DNA of 64,000 nt from Trueperella bonasi (GTDB lineage Bacteria > Actinomycetota > Actinomycetes > Actinomycetales > Actinomycetaceae), in contig NZ_JAUSQX010000001.1 in NCBI RefSeq assembly GCF_030811535.1, forward strand, positions 1,674,001 to 1,738,000. The letters run 5' to 3'. Both the position numbers and the translations under genes were made by a program. Positions 37,022 to 46,645 of the stretch are shown in pieces. The first letter of the stretch is position 1; every line of letters starts with the position of its first letter. The notes under the pieces were generated by a model, which had not been told where the DNA came from, made no database searches, and saw nothing but the letters and a program-made list of their open reading frames with translations.

Positions 37022-39607
37022 ATGGCTCGGAGCAAAAACGCGTCGAACCGCGCAAGCACCAGCAAAGAGCGGAAGGCTAGTGAAAGCTCTCAATCGCATG
37101 AGGGCCTAGCGTTTATCATGCTCGCGCTCGCGATCGTCGTCGCATTGCGAGAGTGGTTCGGCTTGTCTGGAATTCTTGGCGACGTCATTCACCATGCTGC
37201 TGCTGGGCCTGTTGGCGCCCTGTCAATCTTCGTGCCGGTCATGTTCGTCGGTATTGCAGTTAAGCTCTTTCGCCAGTCGACTGGAAGGACCAACCGCCGA
37301 TTTGTGATCGGCCTTGCCCTGCTTGTTGTTGCAATCACGGGAATCCTGCATATTGCGATGGGCCAACCCGATCCGACGATTTCCTTTGAAGCGGTCGAAA
37401 GCGCCGGCGGAGTCCTGGGCTGGCTGTCTGGCGGGCTGCTGACGGCGCTCGTCTCTGAATGGGGTGCAGTGCCACTCCTGGTATTGCTTGGCACCTATGC
37501 GATGCTGTTTTCGACGGATACCTCGGTGCGGCAAATTATTGATTGGTTTAAGAGCCAGCGTGAGTTGCGTACCAAGCAGCGTGAAGCTGACGAGGAGATG
37601 GCGAAGACCGAGGTCATGGACGAACCGGCCAAGCGACGCTCGCGGGTACGTAGGGGCAAGCGAGACGGCGACATCCAGGCCATGCCTAGCGAATCGCCCG
37701 ATACACCCACCAACTCGGCAGGCGATCAGGTAGATGAACCCAAACTCGCACGTTCGGCGAAGCCAGCACAGAAGGCAGGGACTAAAGAGCTCAGCAAGCA
37801 GGAACAAGCTGCGAAGCAAGAGCCAAAGAAGGCACCAAAGCCCGAACCGCTTCCACCCCGTGTAGAGCAGCTGGAACTGTCATCAAACATCACCTATACC
37901 CTCCCGCCGGGCGATCTGCTCGAAGAGGGCGCGCCTGCAGTTGAACATTCGGAGGCCAACGAACGAACGGTCGAAATCCTCAATGGCGTGTTTCGCGATT
38001 TCGGCGTGGAAGCCGAGGTGGTTGGTTTTACGCGAGGCCCGACTGTCACCCAGTACGAGGTTGAACTCGGCCAGGGCGTCAAAGTCGATCGCGTCAGCTC
38101 ACTGGAAAAGAATATTGCTTACGCGGTGGCGACGGCCGACGTGCGCATCCTGTCACCGATTCCAGGAAAATCGGCGATCGGTATCGAAATTCCGAATACC
38201 GACCGTGAAACAGTCATGGTTGGCGATGTCTTGCGTTCCCCCGTGGCCCGCAAGCAAACCCATCCGCTTGTCGTCGCTGTTGGTAAATCTGTGGCCGGTA
38301 AACACGTGGTCGCAAATCTCGCGAAAATGCCACACATGCTGGTCGCGGGAGCCACCGGTTCCGGTAAGTCTTCGTTCATTAATTCGATGCTCACATCGAT
38401 CCTTATGCGCGCAACCCCCGAAGAGGTGCGGATGGTGCTCGTCGATCCCAAGCGCGTGGAGCTCACAATCTATGCGGGTATCCCGCACCTGGTTACGCCA
38501 ATCATTACCGATCCGCGCAAAGCCGCCGACGCCCTTGACTGGGTGGTGCGTGAAATGGACCAGCGTTACGCGGACTTCGCGAACTACGGCTACAAGCAAA
38601 TCGACGACTACAACGAGGCAATTCGTTCCGGAAAGCTGACCACGCCGCCAGGTTCGGAGCGCAAGCTGCAGCCCTACCCGTACCTGCTCGTCGTCGTCGA
38701 CGAATTGGCAGACCTCATGATGGTTGCGCCAAAAGACGTGGAAGCATCCATCCAGCGAATCACTCAGTTGGCACGGGCGGCCGGCATACACCTTGTGCTT
38801 GCTACCCAGCGCCCATCGGTGGACGTGGTGACCGGCCTGATCAAATCGAATATTCCATCGCGCCTAGCGTTCATGACTTCCTCGAATCAGGATTCGCGGG
38901 TCATCCTGGACGCAAACGGCGCCGAGAAGTTGATCGGCATGGGCGATGCCCTCTTCCATCCCATGGGTGCTTCCACTCCGGTACGTGTACAGGGCGCGTG
39001 GGTCACGGAACATGAAATCGCACAGGTTGTTAAGCATGTCAAGGCTCAAATGCAGCCCGAATATCGCGAGGACGTGATTCCGAAAGCGGAAAAGAAGATC
39101 ATTGGCGACGATATTGGCGATGACCTCGAAACGCTTTTACAGGCCGCAGAACTCGTGGTGAGCACGCAATTTGGCTCCACATCCATGCTCCAGCGCAAGT
39201 TGCGCATCGGTTTTGCCAAGGCTGGGCGCATGATGGATCTGCTCGAATCGCGCGAAATTGTTGGGCCTTCCGAAGGTTCGAAAGCGCGTGACGTGCTTGT
39301 GACGCCCGAGCAGCTCGACGACGTCGTCGCCTATATTAAAGGCGAGACGGACAGCCTCCACGGCTCATCCGACGATTACGCCGACGCTGATTTTGGTGAT
39401 GTTGATGTTACTCGCGCTCCCGACGGCGAATCGCGGCCGTACGCGCATTCTGAGGCCGGCGCCGGTGTGGATATCGATGACAAAGACGACGGGCGCACGG
39501 TTGTTTTGGAAACTGACCGCTACGCCGAGGACCCGATCGACTACGACGCTAACGATTACGAATCCGACGACGACGAGGACGCCTGGCAGCTAACCGGCCG
39601 CGGCTAG
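37022..39607 (+). CDS. ftsK: DNA translocase FtsK/SpoIIIE
   Basis: FtsK pumps chromosome ends through the closing septum. From ATG 37022 (AAGAGGAG site) the protein has 861 residues: four N-terminal membrane helices (about 25-190), an acidic/basic linker to about 290, the ATPase motor with Walker A VAGATGSGKSS near 443 and Walker B LLVVVDELADLMM near 555, and the gamma winged-helix domain (QFGSTSMLQRKLRIGFAKAG). An unusually acidic Asp-rich tail ends the protein. An in-frame GTG-type extension to 36956 lacks a ribosome site. Its end almost meets the convergent capA-like gene. Confidence 0.93.
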   Translation: MARSKNASNRASTSKERKASESSQSHEGLAFIMLALAIVVALREWFGLSGILGDVIHHAAAGPVGALSIFVPVMFVGIAVKLFRQSTGRTNRRFVIGLALLVVAITGILHIAMGQPDPTISFEAVESAGGVLGWLSGGLLTALVSEWGAVPLLVLLGTYAMLFSTDTSVRQIIDWFKSQRELRTKQREADEEMAKTEVMDEPAKRRSRVRRGKRDGDIQAMPSESPDTPTNSAGDQVDEPKLARSAKPAQKAGTKELSKQEQAAKQEPKKAPKPEPLPPRVEQLELSSNITYTLPPGDLLEEGAPAVEHSEANERTVEILNGVFRDFGVEAEVVGFTRGPTVTQYEVELGQGVKVDRVSSLEKNIAYAVATADVRILSPIPGKSAIGIEIPNTDRETVMVGDVLRSPVARKQTHPLVVAVGKSVAGKHVVANLAKMPHMLVAGATGSGKSSFINSMLTSILMRATPEEVRMVLVDPKRVELTIYAGIPHLVTPIITDPRKAADALDWVVREMDQRYADFANYGYKQIDDYNEAIRSGKLTTPPGSERKLQPYPYLLVVVDELADLMMVAPKDVEASIQRITQLARAAGIHLVLATQRPSVDVVTGLIKSNIPSRLAFMTSSNQDSRVILDANGAEKLIGMGDALFHPMGASTPVRVQGAWVTEHEIAQVVKHVKAQMQPEYREDVIPKAEKKIIGDDIGDDLETLLQAAELVVSTQFGSTSMLQRKLRIGFAKAGRMMDLLESREIVGPSEGSKARDVLVTPEQLDDVVAYIKGETDSLHGSSDDYADADFGDVDVTRAPDGESRPYAHSEAGAGVDIDDKDDGRTVVLETDRYAEDPIDYDANDYESDDDEDAWQLTGRG

Positions 39608-39614
39608 ATACGCT

Positions 39615-40886
39615 TTACTTGCGTGTGATTGTGAGCGTTGCACCCGTGTCTGGTGGAGAGGCCGTGCGTTCCTCGCCCGAACCAGACATCACGGGATAGG
39701 TAGCATCCGCACGCGATGTGATCTCGTAGTGCGAAAGAGCCAGATCGGCGGGGTATTCGCCGTTAACGAGCGGTGTGAGTGGGCGCAGCCGTTCGCCCGC
39801 GGCGCGATCTTGGGTAACCACCGTGTAATCGAAATCGGTTATGGACGCATCGCCTTCGCCACGCACTTCTATCGTGGCCGTTGTGAGCAGCCCCGTTGTG
39901 ACGCGCGGCCCGTGGTTTTGCACGGTCTGCCCAGAAATCTGGTTACCCATCGAATAAACCACCCACATGCCCTCGCCATCCGGGCCACCCGGGATTAAAT
40001 CGAGCGGTTGGGGAACGTGCGAATGATTACCGAAAACGAGGTCAACTTCGCCCGAATCGGCGAGCTGCGCGGCGATTTCCACCTGCTCAGGCACGGGATC
40101 GTTCACGTATTCGGTCCCCCAATGCATGGACACGATCACGATATCTGCGCCGAGTTCGCGAGCTTTCTTCGCATCGTCAATGATCGTGTCAACTGGCTGG
40201 CCGAGTTCACCGACGACGTTCCAGGAATATGGGTGATCGGCCGGGATCGGAATGCCGTTGGTGAGCGTCGTCGCTGAAATGTGGGCGATTGACACGTCTT
40301 GGTTCTCGCCCTGCAGATCATAGAACTGGATCTCTTCGCCCTCGTCTGCTGTGCGAGCCGATCCTGCCCAACCCATACCCGCTTCGGAGAGCGCACCGAT
40401 CGTGCTCTCCACACCGCCAAAACCGCGGTCCAAGGTGTGATTGGTGGCAACCGCACACCCGTCGAAGCCGATGTTTGCCAGCGATTCGGCTAAATCCCAG
40501 GGCGCACCAAAATTCGGGTAATTTGACGGCATCTGATCCGGCCCAACGATTGGCACCTCAAGTGCGCAGATTGCGACATCCGCATTCGCAATGAAATCTT
40601 GAATGTCGGCGTATAAGGGCGTGTAATCATAGGTTTCGCCCTGAATCCGGGCCGATTCATTGACGGACAGATGGAGCAAAATATCGCCACCGGAAACGAC
40701 CGTAAAATATTCGGGTTCCGCTGGTTCGGGGCTTGGGCTCGTCGGCGGCGTGGCAGGTTGCGAGCTGGCGGAGCTAGAGGGTGGGGCAGGGGAATCTGGC
40801 GAGTGCGACGACGTCGAATCGGAACAGCCACCAAGGATCGTGAGGGCCGTGAGGGCCGTGAGGGCGGTTAGTGCGCAAAATTTCAA
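39615..40886 (-). CDS. CapA-family lipoprotein (PGA_cap metallophosphatase fold)
   Basis: A 423-residue protein starting at TTG 40886 after GGAGGACC. The lipoprotein signal is ALTALTALTALTILGGC, with the lipobox LGGC, followed by a Ser/Pro-rich linker. The calcineurin-like CapA domain has SGGDILLH, ATNHTLDRG, SMHWGTEY and GNHSHVPQPLD as metal-binding motifs. CapA proteins are linked to poly-gamma-glutamate synthesis, but lone copies like this may be envelope phosphatases. No capB or capC genes lie nearby, so a capsule role is doubtful. Confidence 0.85.
   Translation of the reverse strand: MKFCALTALTALTALTILGGCSDSTSSHSPDSPAPPSSSASSQPATPPTSPSPEPAEPEYFTVVSGGDILLHLSVNESARIQGETYDYTPLYADIQDFIANADVAICALEVPIVGPDQMPSNYPNFGAPWDLAESLANIGFDGCAVATNHTLDRGFGGVESTIGALSEAGMGWAGSARTADEGEEIQFYDLQGENQDVSIAHISATTLTNGIPIPADHPYSWNVVGELGQPVDTIIDDAKKARELGADIVIVSMHWGTEYVNDPVPEQVEIAAQLADSGEVDLVFGNHSHVPQPLDLIPGGPDGEGMWVVYSMGNQISGQTVQNHGPRVTTGLLTTATIEVRGEGDASITDFDYTVVTQDRAAGERLRPLTPLVNGEYPADLALSHYEITSRADATYPVMSGSGEERTASPPDTGATLTITRK
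40840..40866. repeat. 9-bp tandem repeat in the capA-like signal peptide
   Basis: Three copies of GTGAGGGCC (the last ending in G) encode repeated Ala-Leu-Thr in the membrane-crossing part of the signal. Copy-number change stays in frame. Confidence 0.7.
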
Positions 40887-40942
40887 AGGTCCTCCAGCGT
40901 GAGCGGAATGGTATCGGCTCCATCAACCAGAGCACTATCCAC

Positions 40943-40948
40943 TAGACT
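40943..40948 (+). promoter_or_regulatory. -10 box TAGACT, leaderless pgsA
   Basis: The hexamer ends 6 nt before the GTG at 40955. Confidence 0.5.
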
Positions 40949-40954
40949 AGGGCA

Positions 40955-41524
40955 GTGGACGAAAAATCTCAGGTACCTATTGTCAACATAGCCAACGCGC
41001 TGACCGTGTTGCGCCTGCTGCTTGTTCCCGTGTTTATCTGGCTGCTATTGGAACCCACGGTGGAGCGGCGCTGGATAGCTTGGGCGGTCTTTGCTATCGC
41101 GGCGATGACCGACCAACTCGATGGGTACTTTGCCCGTAGCCGCGGGCTGATCACGAATTTCGGCAAGCTCGCCGACTCTATTGCGGACAAGTTTTTGATT
41201 CTATCCGCCATGATCATGGCTTCCGTGAACGGCTGGTTGTGGTGGTGGGTGACCATCGTGTTTATTGTGCGCGAGCTGGGCATCACGATCATGCGCATGG
41301 CTGTGGTAAAGAAAAAGGTGATGGCAGCTGGGCGCGGCGGAAAAATCAAAATGTTCGCCCAATCGTTAGGGATCGGGGGGCTTATCATTCCGTGGCACTC
41401 GTTCTTGCCGGAGGCTTTGGCAACCGGGGCGGTGTGGATCTGTTACGCGCTGATCGCCATCGCGTTGTTCTTTGCGCTCACATCGGCGTGGGAGTATATC
41501 CGTGAAGCAAGCAGACTCGACTAG
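40955..41524 (+). CDS. pgsA: CDP-diacylglycerol-glycerol-3-phosphate 3-phosphatidyltransferase
   Basis: PgsA makes phosphatidylglycerol phosphate from the CDP-diacylglycerol supplied by CdsA. The 189-residue membrane enzyme has the CDP-alcohol transferase signature D-x2-DG-x2-AR-x8-G-x3-D-x3-D, seen as DQLDGYFARSRGLITNFGKL followed by ADSIADK. Four or five hydrophobic helices surround it. It opens the conserved actinobacterial run pgsA-cinA-HTH-DUF3046-recA. A head-group other than glycerol is possible, but the context favours PgsA. Confidence 0.9.
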   Translation: MDEKSQVPIVNIANALTVLRLLLVPVFIWLLLEPTVERRWIAWAVFAIAAMTDQLDGYFARSRGLITNFGKLADSIADKFLILSAMIMASVNGWLWWWVTIVFIVRELGITIMRMAVVKKKVMAAGRGGKIKMFAQSLGIGGLIIPWHSFLPEALATGAVWICYALIAIALFFALTSAWEYIREASRLD

Positions 41525-42035
41525 CCGGAGCCAAGGTGTGAGTGAATCTGGAAATCGCGCGCCTGAAATTCGACAGGTGGAGCGGTTAGCTGGCGAGTTG
41601 GTCGAAAGATTAACGCGTGCAGGGCGGACTATCGCCGTCGCTGAATCCCTCACTGGCGGTTTGCTTGCGGCCACAATCGTGGCAGTTCCGGGAGCGTCGG
41701 CCTGTTTTCGCGGGGGCGTGGTTGCGTACGCGACTGACACCAAGGCAAGTGTGCTCGGTGTTGAGCAAGAGCTTTTGGATCGAGCGGGGCCAGTTGACGC
41801 CGAGGTGGCGGCACAGATGGCGTCCGGGGTCGCGAAACTTTACGACGCCGATGTTGGCTTGTCAACAACGGGTGTAGCCGGCCCAGGGCCCTCGGGTGGA
41901 CACGCGCCAGGAACTGTCTATGTGGGCCTGGCCACTGCTGTAGGGGCTTCTTCGGCTGCGTTCAGCTTTGCTGGAAACCGCGACGCCGTGCGGAATGCGT
42001 CGGTTTTAGAGGCCCTCACGCTAGTGCTTCGGTAG
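41502..42035 (+). CDS. CinA C-terminal domain protein (NMN deamidase PncC-like)
   Basis: A 177-residue protein consisting only of the CinA C-terminal domain: RTIAVAESLTGGLLAATIV, FRGGVVAYATDTKASVLGV and TTGVAGPGPSGGHAPGTVYVG. PncC enzymes deamidate nicotinamide mononucleotide for NAD recycling; competence-damage functions are by name only. The GTG at 41502 has a GGGAG site 7 nt upstream and overlaps pgsA by 23 nt. The first 25 residues are a polar lead-in. Confidence 0.88.
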   Translation: MKQADSTSRSQGVSESGNRAPEIRQVERLAGELVERLTRAGRTIAVAESLTGGLLAATIVAVPGASACFRGGVVAYATDTKASVLGVEQELLDRAGPVDAEVAAQMASGVAKLYDADVGLSTTGVAGPGPSGGHAPGTVYVGLATAVGASSAAFSFAGNRDAVRNASVLEALTLVLR

Positions 42036-42165
42036 TGCTCAAACCTCCGGCAACTCTGAGTGGACTTTCAGGAAATACTCAGATTGGTGTGGGAATATTT
42101 AGCTATCAGCAGGAGTTACTACTGACAGCGAATTCCGCTAAGAAAGAATGAAGAGAGAATAAAGC

Positions 42166-42543
42166 ATGACAATGATGAATGAATCCTATGTTCGCACCGA
42201 GCCAGTACTATTCCGCCGCGAACTTGGTGATGTCCTGCGTGATTACCGCCAGCGCCAAGGGCGCACACTGCGCGAAGTCTCTTCGGATGCCCGCGTTTCC
42301 CTCGGCTACCTTTCCGAGGTTGAGCGCGGTCAAAAGGAAGCTTCTTCCGAGTTGTTGCACTCGATCTGCCACGCACTGAACGTGCCGTTGAGCCACGTTC
42401 TTCGCTTGGTTGCAGACCGCATTGACATTGCGGAGGGCCGTACGCCTCCGATGGTTCGCAAGGCTCAGGCTGCCCGCGCAGCTGGGGTTCGTATCCCGGA
42501 TACCGCAGAAGCTTTGTTGAACGGCGAACTCTCCGGAGTATGA
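42166..42543 (+). CDS. clgR: ClgR-type helix-turn-helix regulator
   Basis: A 125-residue protein with a Cro/C1-type [23 protein letters not shown], then [25 protein letters not shown]. The short C-terminal tail ends in a small-residue pattern ([12 protein letters not shown]). ClgR activates clp protease and other stress genes in actinobacteria and always sits between cinA and recA; ClgR is itself degraded by Clp there. The gene name rests on this synteny. Its 130-nt upstream region has its own, unresolved promoter. Confidence 0.8.
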   Translation: MTMMNESYVRTEPVLFRRELGDVLRDYRQRQGRTLREVSSDARVSLGYLSEVERGQKEASSELLHSICHALNVPLSHVLRLVADRIDIAEGRTPPMVRKAQAARAAGVRIPDTAEALLNGELSGV

Positions 42544-42770
42544 GGCACACCGAATTCTGGGATGTCGTCGATCGCGCATTTCCGTCCGGCCACGGCCGTG
42601 CACTTGTACGCGATCTGGTGATTCCCGAACTTGGGTCCCGCACTGCCGAAGAGGCGCTTGCAGCCCATGTTGATCCTCAAACGGTCTGGCACGAATTGCG
42701 CCTCGCGATGGATCTTCCAGAATCCTATGAGTTTCTCCATCGAAAGGATCCAAGAGGGGCACGGCGCTAA
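42540..42770 (+). CDS. DUF3046 protein
   Basis: A 76-residue protein: [28 protein letters not shown]-like [20 protein letters not shown], and [19 protein letters not shown]. This small family occurs only in actinobacteria, between clgR and recA. Its function is unknown. The ATG overlaps the clgR stop by 4 nt (ATGA). A strong terminator follows. Confidence 0.88.
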   Translation: MRHTEFWDVVDRAFPSGHGRALVRDLVIPELGSRTAEEALAAHVDPQTVWHELRLAMDLPESYEFLHRKDPRGARR

Positions 42771-42840
42771 GAGCTACAGAGCTATAGCGAATCCCTTAGG
42801 TAGTCGCGTAAACCCAGAAATTGCAGATTAAGAGCTGAAA

Positions 42841-42880
42841 GGGCCTGGTGAACGAAATCTGTTCACCAGGCCCATTTTTG
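42841..42880 (+). terminator. Terminator after DUF3046, 13-bp perfect stem
   Basis: GGGCCTGGTGAAC (42841-42853) pairs with GTTCACCAGGCCC (42861-42873) and is followed by ATTTTTG. Confidence 0.9.
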
Positions 42881-42925
42881 TCGTTAATCCCGCACGCGGG
42901 GGTTGGTGCCGCCCGCTGGACCTGC

Positions 42926-43053
42926 GGAGGTTCTTTTCGCCGTCGGGGGTTCTTCTCGTCGTCGGAGATCGGTAAGCCACCGTAACCCGGAAATTCCTTG
43001 GCTTATGGACCTCCCGCGGACTTTATGGACCTCCGAAAGCGGGATGGACCTGC
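42926..43053. repeat. 19-bp periodic repeat element, copy B
   Basis: Two 19-bp units at 42926-42944 and 42945-42963 (GGAGGTTCTTTTCGCCGTC, GGGGGTTCTTCTCGTCGTC) precede GGTAAGCCA (from 42971) and TTGGCTTA (42998-43005). Then ATGGACCTCC units follow at 43005, 43025 and 43044 (20 and 19 nt apart). Landmark offsets (45, 27 and 13 nt) equal those of copy A. It lies about 50 nt after a terminator and just upstream of the recA promoter. Confidence 0.7.
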
Positions 43054-43136
43054 CACGGATAATGCTGTCGCTGCGCAAAGTGCCGCTGTGCACTTGAGCA
43101 AAGTGATGCGAAACACGCCCGCGCCTAAGCGCTGTT

Positions 43137-43158
43137 CGAACAGCTGTTCGGTTAAAGT
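43137..43158 (+). promoter_or_regulatory. recA LexA box and -10 box
   Basis: CGAACAGCTGTTCG (43137-43150) is a perfect Gram-positive SOS box (CGAAC-N4-GTTCG). A -10 box TAAAGT (43153-43158) begins 2 nt later, so LexA would block polymerase directly. The leader to recA is about 155 nt. Confidence 0.85.
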
Positions 43159-43321
43159 TGTCCACGACAACATTTTCTGCAGGTGTTCTCCACATTTGGC
43201 GCTTGCGGAAAAACTTATGTCGGAGGTCGGGCATACCGTTGTTCGTAGCCGTTCGGAGAGGGCGGTCTGCGTAGAAATGACCTGTTCTATCCGCAATGCG
43301 ACAGCCACGAAAGGAATTCAG

Positions 43322-44398
43322 ATGTCGAAGAAAAAGACAGGCGAGCGTGAAAAGGCACTAGAGACAGCCCTGAGTCAGATTGATCGCCAATTCGGTAAGG
43401 GTTCGGCAATGCGTCTGGGTGACGCGCCCGAACAGCGAGTCAAGGTGATCCCCACTGGCTCCCTTGCTCTCGATATTGCTCTTGGCATCGGTGGCCTTCC
43501 GCGTGGCCGAGTGGTTGAGGTTTATGGGCCTGAATCATCGGGTAAGACGACCGTGGCCCTGCACGCTGTCGCAAGCGCTCAGGCGCAGGGTGGTATCGCC
43601 GCTTTTGTCGATGCCGAGCACGCTCTGGATCCCGAGTATGCGAAAAATCTTGGCGTAGATACCGACGCTTTGATTGTTTCGCAGCCCGATACGGGAGAGC
43701 AGGCGCTTGAAATTGCCGACATGCTGATCCGTTCCGGCGCTCTCGACATCATCGTGATCGATTCCGTTGCGGCGCTCGTGCCCAAAGCGGAAATCGAAGG
43801 TGAAATGGGCGATTCGCACGTCGGCCTGCAGGCGCGCCTCATGTCTCAGGCGTTGCGTAAGCTCACGGGTGCGCTTTCCGCCTCCGGAACTACGGCTATC
43901 TTCATCAACCAGCTGCGTGAGAAGATTGGCGTGTTCTACGGTAATCCGGAAACGACGACGGGTGGGCGTGCCTTGAAGTTTTACTCGTCTGTACGCCTCG
44001 ATGTACGCAGAATTGAAACCCTCAAAGAAGGCTCCATGCCGGTGGGTAACCGCACCCGCGTGAAAGTTGTGAAGAACAAGATGGCTCCGCCGTTTAAGCA
44101 AGCTGAGTTCGACATCCTCTACGGCCAGGGAATCTCGCGTGAGGGCGGAATCATTGATATGGCAGTAGATGCGGGCGTGGTGCGTAAGTCTGGCTCGTGG
44201 TACACCTACGAAGGTGACCAGCTTGGGCAGGGTAAGGAGAAATCGCGCCAGTTCCTCAGGGATAATCCCGAGATTGCCGAGGAAATCCAAGGTAAAGTCT
44301 TGAAGGCCCTCGGTGTGGGTGAGTACGCCAAACCCGATGCAGACGGCCTCGATGGTGAAGATGCAAGTGAAAACCTTGAGGAACTTGCCGAAGTATAA
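43322..44398 (+). CDS. recA: Recombinase RecA
   Basis: RecA forms the filament for homologous recombination and stimulates LexA self-cleavage. The 358-residue protein has Walker [10 protein letters not shown] at 69-76, the [19 protein letters not shown] strand, [20 protein letters not shown] and an acidic tail. ATG 43322 follows AAAGGA; an upstream in-frame extension to 42998 crosses the promoter and is not real. No intein is present. It overlaps recX by one base. Confidence 0.97.
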   Translation: MSKKKTGEREKALETALSQIDRQFGKGSAMRLGDAPEQRVKVIPTGSLALDIALGIGGLPRGRVVEVYGPESSGKTTVALHAVASAQAQGGIAAFVDAEHALDPEYAKNLGVDTDALIVSQPDTGEQALEIADMLIRSGALDIIVIDSVAALVPKAEIEGEMGDSHVGLQARLMSQALRKLTGALSASGTTAIFINQLREKIGVFYGNPETTTGGRALKFYSSVRLDVRRIETLKEGSMPVGNRTRVKVVKNKMAPPFKQAEFDILYGQGISREGGIIDMAVDAGVVRKSGSWYTYEGDQLGQGKEKSRQFLRDNPEIAEEIQGKVLKALGVGEYAKPDADGLDGEDASENLEELAEV

Positions 44399-44976
44399 TG
44401 GTTAACTACGCCGAGGAAGCTGACTTTGGCAACAGGCGTGCACGCAAGTGGCGATCCCCGCAGGAGATCGCCGCTCGCAAGAAAGAACGCGCCGCAGCTC
44501 GATCCGAAGAAGAATGGCGAAGTTATGCCAAAGACTTGTGTTATCGACAGCTTGCAATGATGGAAAGATCCACCGCCCAGCTCAAAGAGGCAATGGAGAA
44601 AAACCTCGTGCCGGGTGAAATCGCCCAAGATACGCTCGACGCTTTCATCGATGCAGACCTCGTCAACGACGAGCGCTTTGCCGGCATGTTCGTGCGCACT
44701 CGGTTCGCTGGGAAGACCACCTCCCGGCGTGCCCTTCGAATGGAGCTCGAGCGCAAAGGAATAACCGGCGAAATTGCCGATGCTGCGCTCGAGCAGATTA
44801 CCAGCGAAGATGAGGAAGAAGCCGCTATCGACTTCGCGGTGCGAAAGCTGCGGTCAATGAGCCACGTGGCTCCCAAGGTTCAAAAACGCAGGCTCTACGG
44901 GGCACTCGGGCGTCGTGGATTTTCATCTAGTCAAATTCGCGCCGCCATGGAAGCCGCGTTCAGTGAAAGCCGATAG
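44398..44976 (+). CDS. recX: RecA regulator RecX
   Basis: RecX inhibits RecA filament growth. The 192-residue helical protein has the repeat-like RecX segments VNDERFAGMFVRTRFAGKTT, ALRMELERKGITGEIADAAL and KRRLYGALGRRGFSSSQIRA. A basic N-terminal tail of about 40 residues is typical of actinobacteria. The ATG overlaps the recA stop (TAATG), so it is coupled. Confidence 0.92.
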   Translation: MVNYAEEADFGNRRARKWRSPQEIAARKKERAAARSEEEWRSYAKDLCYRQLAMMERSTAQLKEAMEKNLVPGEIAQDTLDAFIDADLVNDERFAGMFVRTRFAGKTTSRRALRMELERKGITGEIADAALEQITSEDEEEAAIDFAVRKLRSMSHVAPKVQKRRLYGALGRRGFSSSQIRAAMEAAFSESR

Positions 44977-45096
44977 CTAAGGCAAACTCTGAATTGGCTG
45001 AGCCGTGTGGAATACTCCGCTAATTTTGCGTAGGTAAGTTCCAATAATGCGTCCGATCTCGCATGCCCTGCGCGAGCCTTAAGTACGAGCACCCAT

Positions 45097-45102
45097 TAGA
45101 AT
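45097..45102 (+). promoter_or_regulatory. -10 box TAGAAT, leaderless miaB
   Basis: The hexamer ends 7 nt before the ATG at 45110. An in-frame ATG at 45101 overlaps the box and cannot be in the transcript. Confidence 0.5.
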
Positions 45103-45109
45103 GTCGGAG

Positions 45110-46645
45110 ATGACTGAGCCGAAGACTTACGCAGTTCGCACCCTCGGGTGCCAAATGAATGTGCATGATTCCGAACGCCTAGCCGGCCTGCTCGAAGAGG
45201 CCGGCTACGTCCACGTCTCCGAAGTGCCGTCGAAAGCGGCCCGTGCAACCGAGGCCGGTGACGAAGGCGCGGACGTGCTCGTAATCAATACTTGCTCCGT
45301 TCGTGAAAACGCGTCGAACAAACTATTTGGCAATCTTGGCCAGCTAGCATCGGTCAAACGGGAGCGGCCGGGTATGCAGATCGCCGTCGGCGGTTGCCTT
45401 GCGCAGCAGTTGCGCGGTGGAATCGTTGACAAGGCGCCGTGGGTCGACGTCGTGCTCGGAACGCACAACCTCGATGTGTTGCCGGTGCTCTTAGAACGAG
45501 CCCGGCACAATAACGAAGCGGCAGTGGAAATCGAAGAATCCTTGAAAGTTTTCCCCTCGACGCTTCCAACTAGGCGCGAATCTGCTTTTGCTGCGTGGGT
45601 TTCCATATCGGTTGGTTGCAACAACACGTGTACATTCTGTATCGTTCCGCACCTTCGAGGTAAAGAACGTGACCGCCGCCCGGGCGATATTCTCGCCGAA
45701 GTTGAGGCCGTTGTTGCCGAGGGCGCTATTGAAATTACGTTCCTTGGCCAAAACGTCAACTCCTACGGGGTCAGTTTCGGTGACCGCGGAGCATTCGCCA
45801 AGCTTTTGAGAGCAGCTGGAGAAATCGAAGGCTTGGAACGCATCCGCTTCACCTCGCCGCACCCGGCAGCCTTTACCGACGACGTCATCGACGCCATGGC
45901 AGAAACCCCGAACGTGATGCCATCGCTTCACATGCCCCTCCAATCCGGCTCGGACCGGATCCTTCGCGCTATGCGCCGCTCCTACCGTTCGGAAAAATTT
46001 CTCGGAATCCTCGACCGCGTTCGCGCTCGGATCCCGAACGCGGCGATTACCACGGACATCATCGTCGGATTCCCTGGCGAAACGGAAGAGGATTTCCAAC
46101 AAACGCTGGACATCGTCGAAAAATCTCGATTCACCTCGGCCTTTACCTTTATCTATTCACCTAGGCCGGGAACTCCAGCAGCGGACATGGTCGGCCAAGT
46201 TCCTGAGAACGTCGCAAAGGACAGGCTCAATCGACTCGTTGAACTGCAAAACCGTATCGGTCTTGAGGAATCGCAAAAGCTAGAAGGTGAACTCGTCGAG
46301 GTTCTCATTTCCGACGGTGAGGGCCGCAAGGACGAGACCACCCACAGAATCTCCGGGCGCGCCCGCGACAATCGGCTCGTCCACGTCGCTCTGCCTGCCG
46401 ATCTGTCAGAATCAGAACATCCCCGGCCGGGAGACTGCGTCACTGCACGGGTCACCCACGCTGCACCATTCCACCTACTTGCGGATTCAGCACTGGAAGG
46501 TGGAGAGTTTTCCATCCGGCGTACGCGGGCCGGAGACGCTTGGGAGCGTGGTGAGGCACGCAAGCAGGAGCTTATCGACGAAGCGAACGGGCTCGCACCC
46601 GTATCGCTTGGCGTGCCAAAGATTAGGATCGGCGCGCCACAATGA
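45110..46645 (+). CDS. miaB: tRNA-2-methylthio-N6-dimethylallyladenosine synthase
   Basis: MiaB adds the methylthio group to i6A37 of tRNAs reading UNN codons. The 511-residue protein has the N-terminal cluster cysteines (GCQMN at 14, TCSVREN near 62, GGCLAQ near 95), the radical-SAM motif CNNTCTFC near 170-177, and a C-terminal TRAM domain. ATG 45110 is chosen because it sits at the expected transcription start. It overlaps miaA by 4 nt; MiaA makes the substrate of MiaB. Confidence 0.94.
   Translation: MTEPKTYAVRTLGCQMNVHDSERLAGLLEEAGYVHVSEVPSKAARATEAGDEGADVLVINTCSVRENASNKLFGNLGQLASVKRERPGMQIAVGGCLAQQLRGGIVDKAPWVDVVLGTHNLDVLPVLLERARHNNEAAVEIEESLKVFPSTLPTRRESAFAAWVSISVGCNNTCTFCIVPHLRGKERDRRPGDILAEVEAVVAEGAIEITFLGQNVNSYGVSFGDRGAFAKLLRAAGEIEGLERIRFTSPHPAAFTDDVIDAMAETPNVMPSLHMPLQSGSDRILRAMRRSYRSEKFLGILDRVRARIPNAAITTDIIVGFPGETEEDFQQTLDIVEKSRFTSAFTFIYSPRPGTPAADMVGQVPENVAKDRLNRLVELQNRIGLEESQKLEGELVEVLISDGEGRKDETTHRISGRARDNRLVHVALPADLSESEHPRPGDCVTARVTHAAPFHLLADSALEGGEFSIRRTRAGDAWERGEARKQELIDEANGLAPVSLGVPKIRIGAPQ

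Noticed and set aside
42998-43321. N-terminal extension of RecA
   Set aside because: The in-frame codons run through copy B, the LexA box and the -10 region; the normal RecA start with its ribosome site is at 43322.
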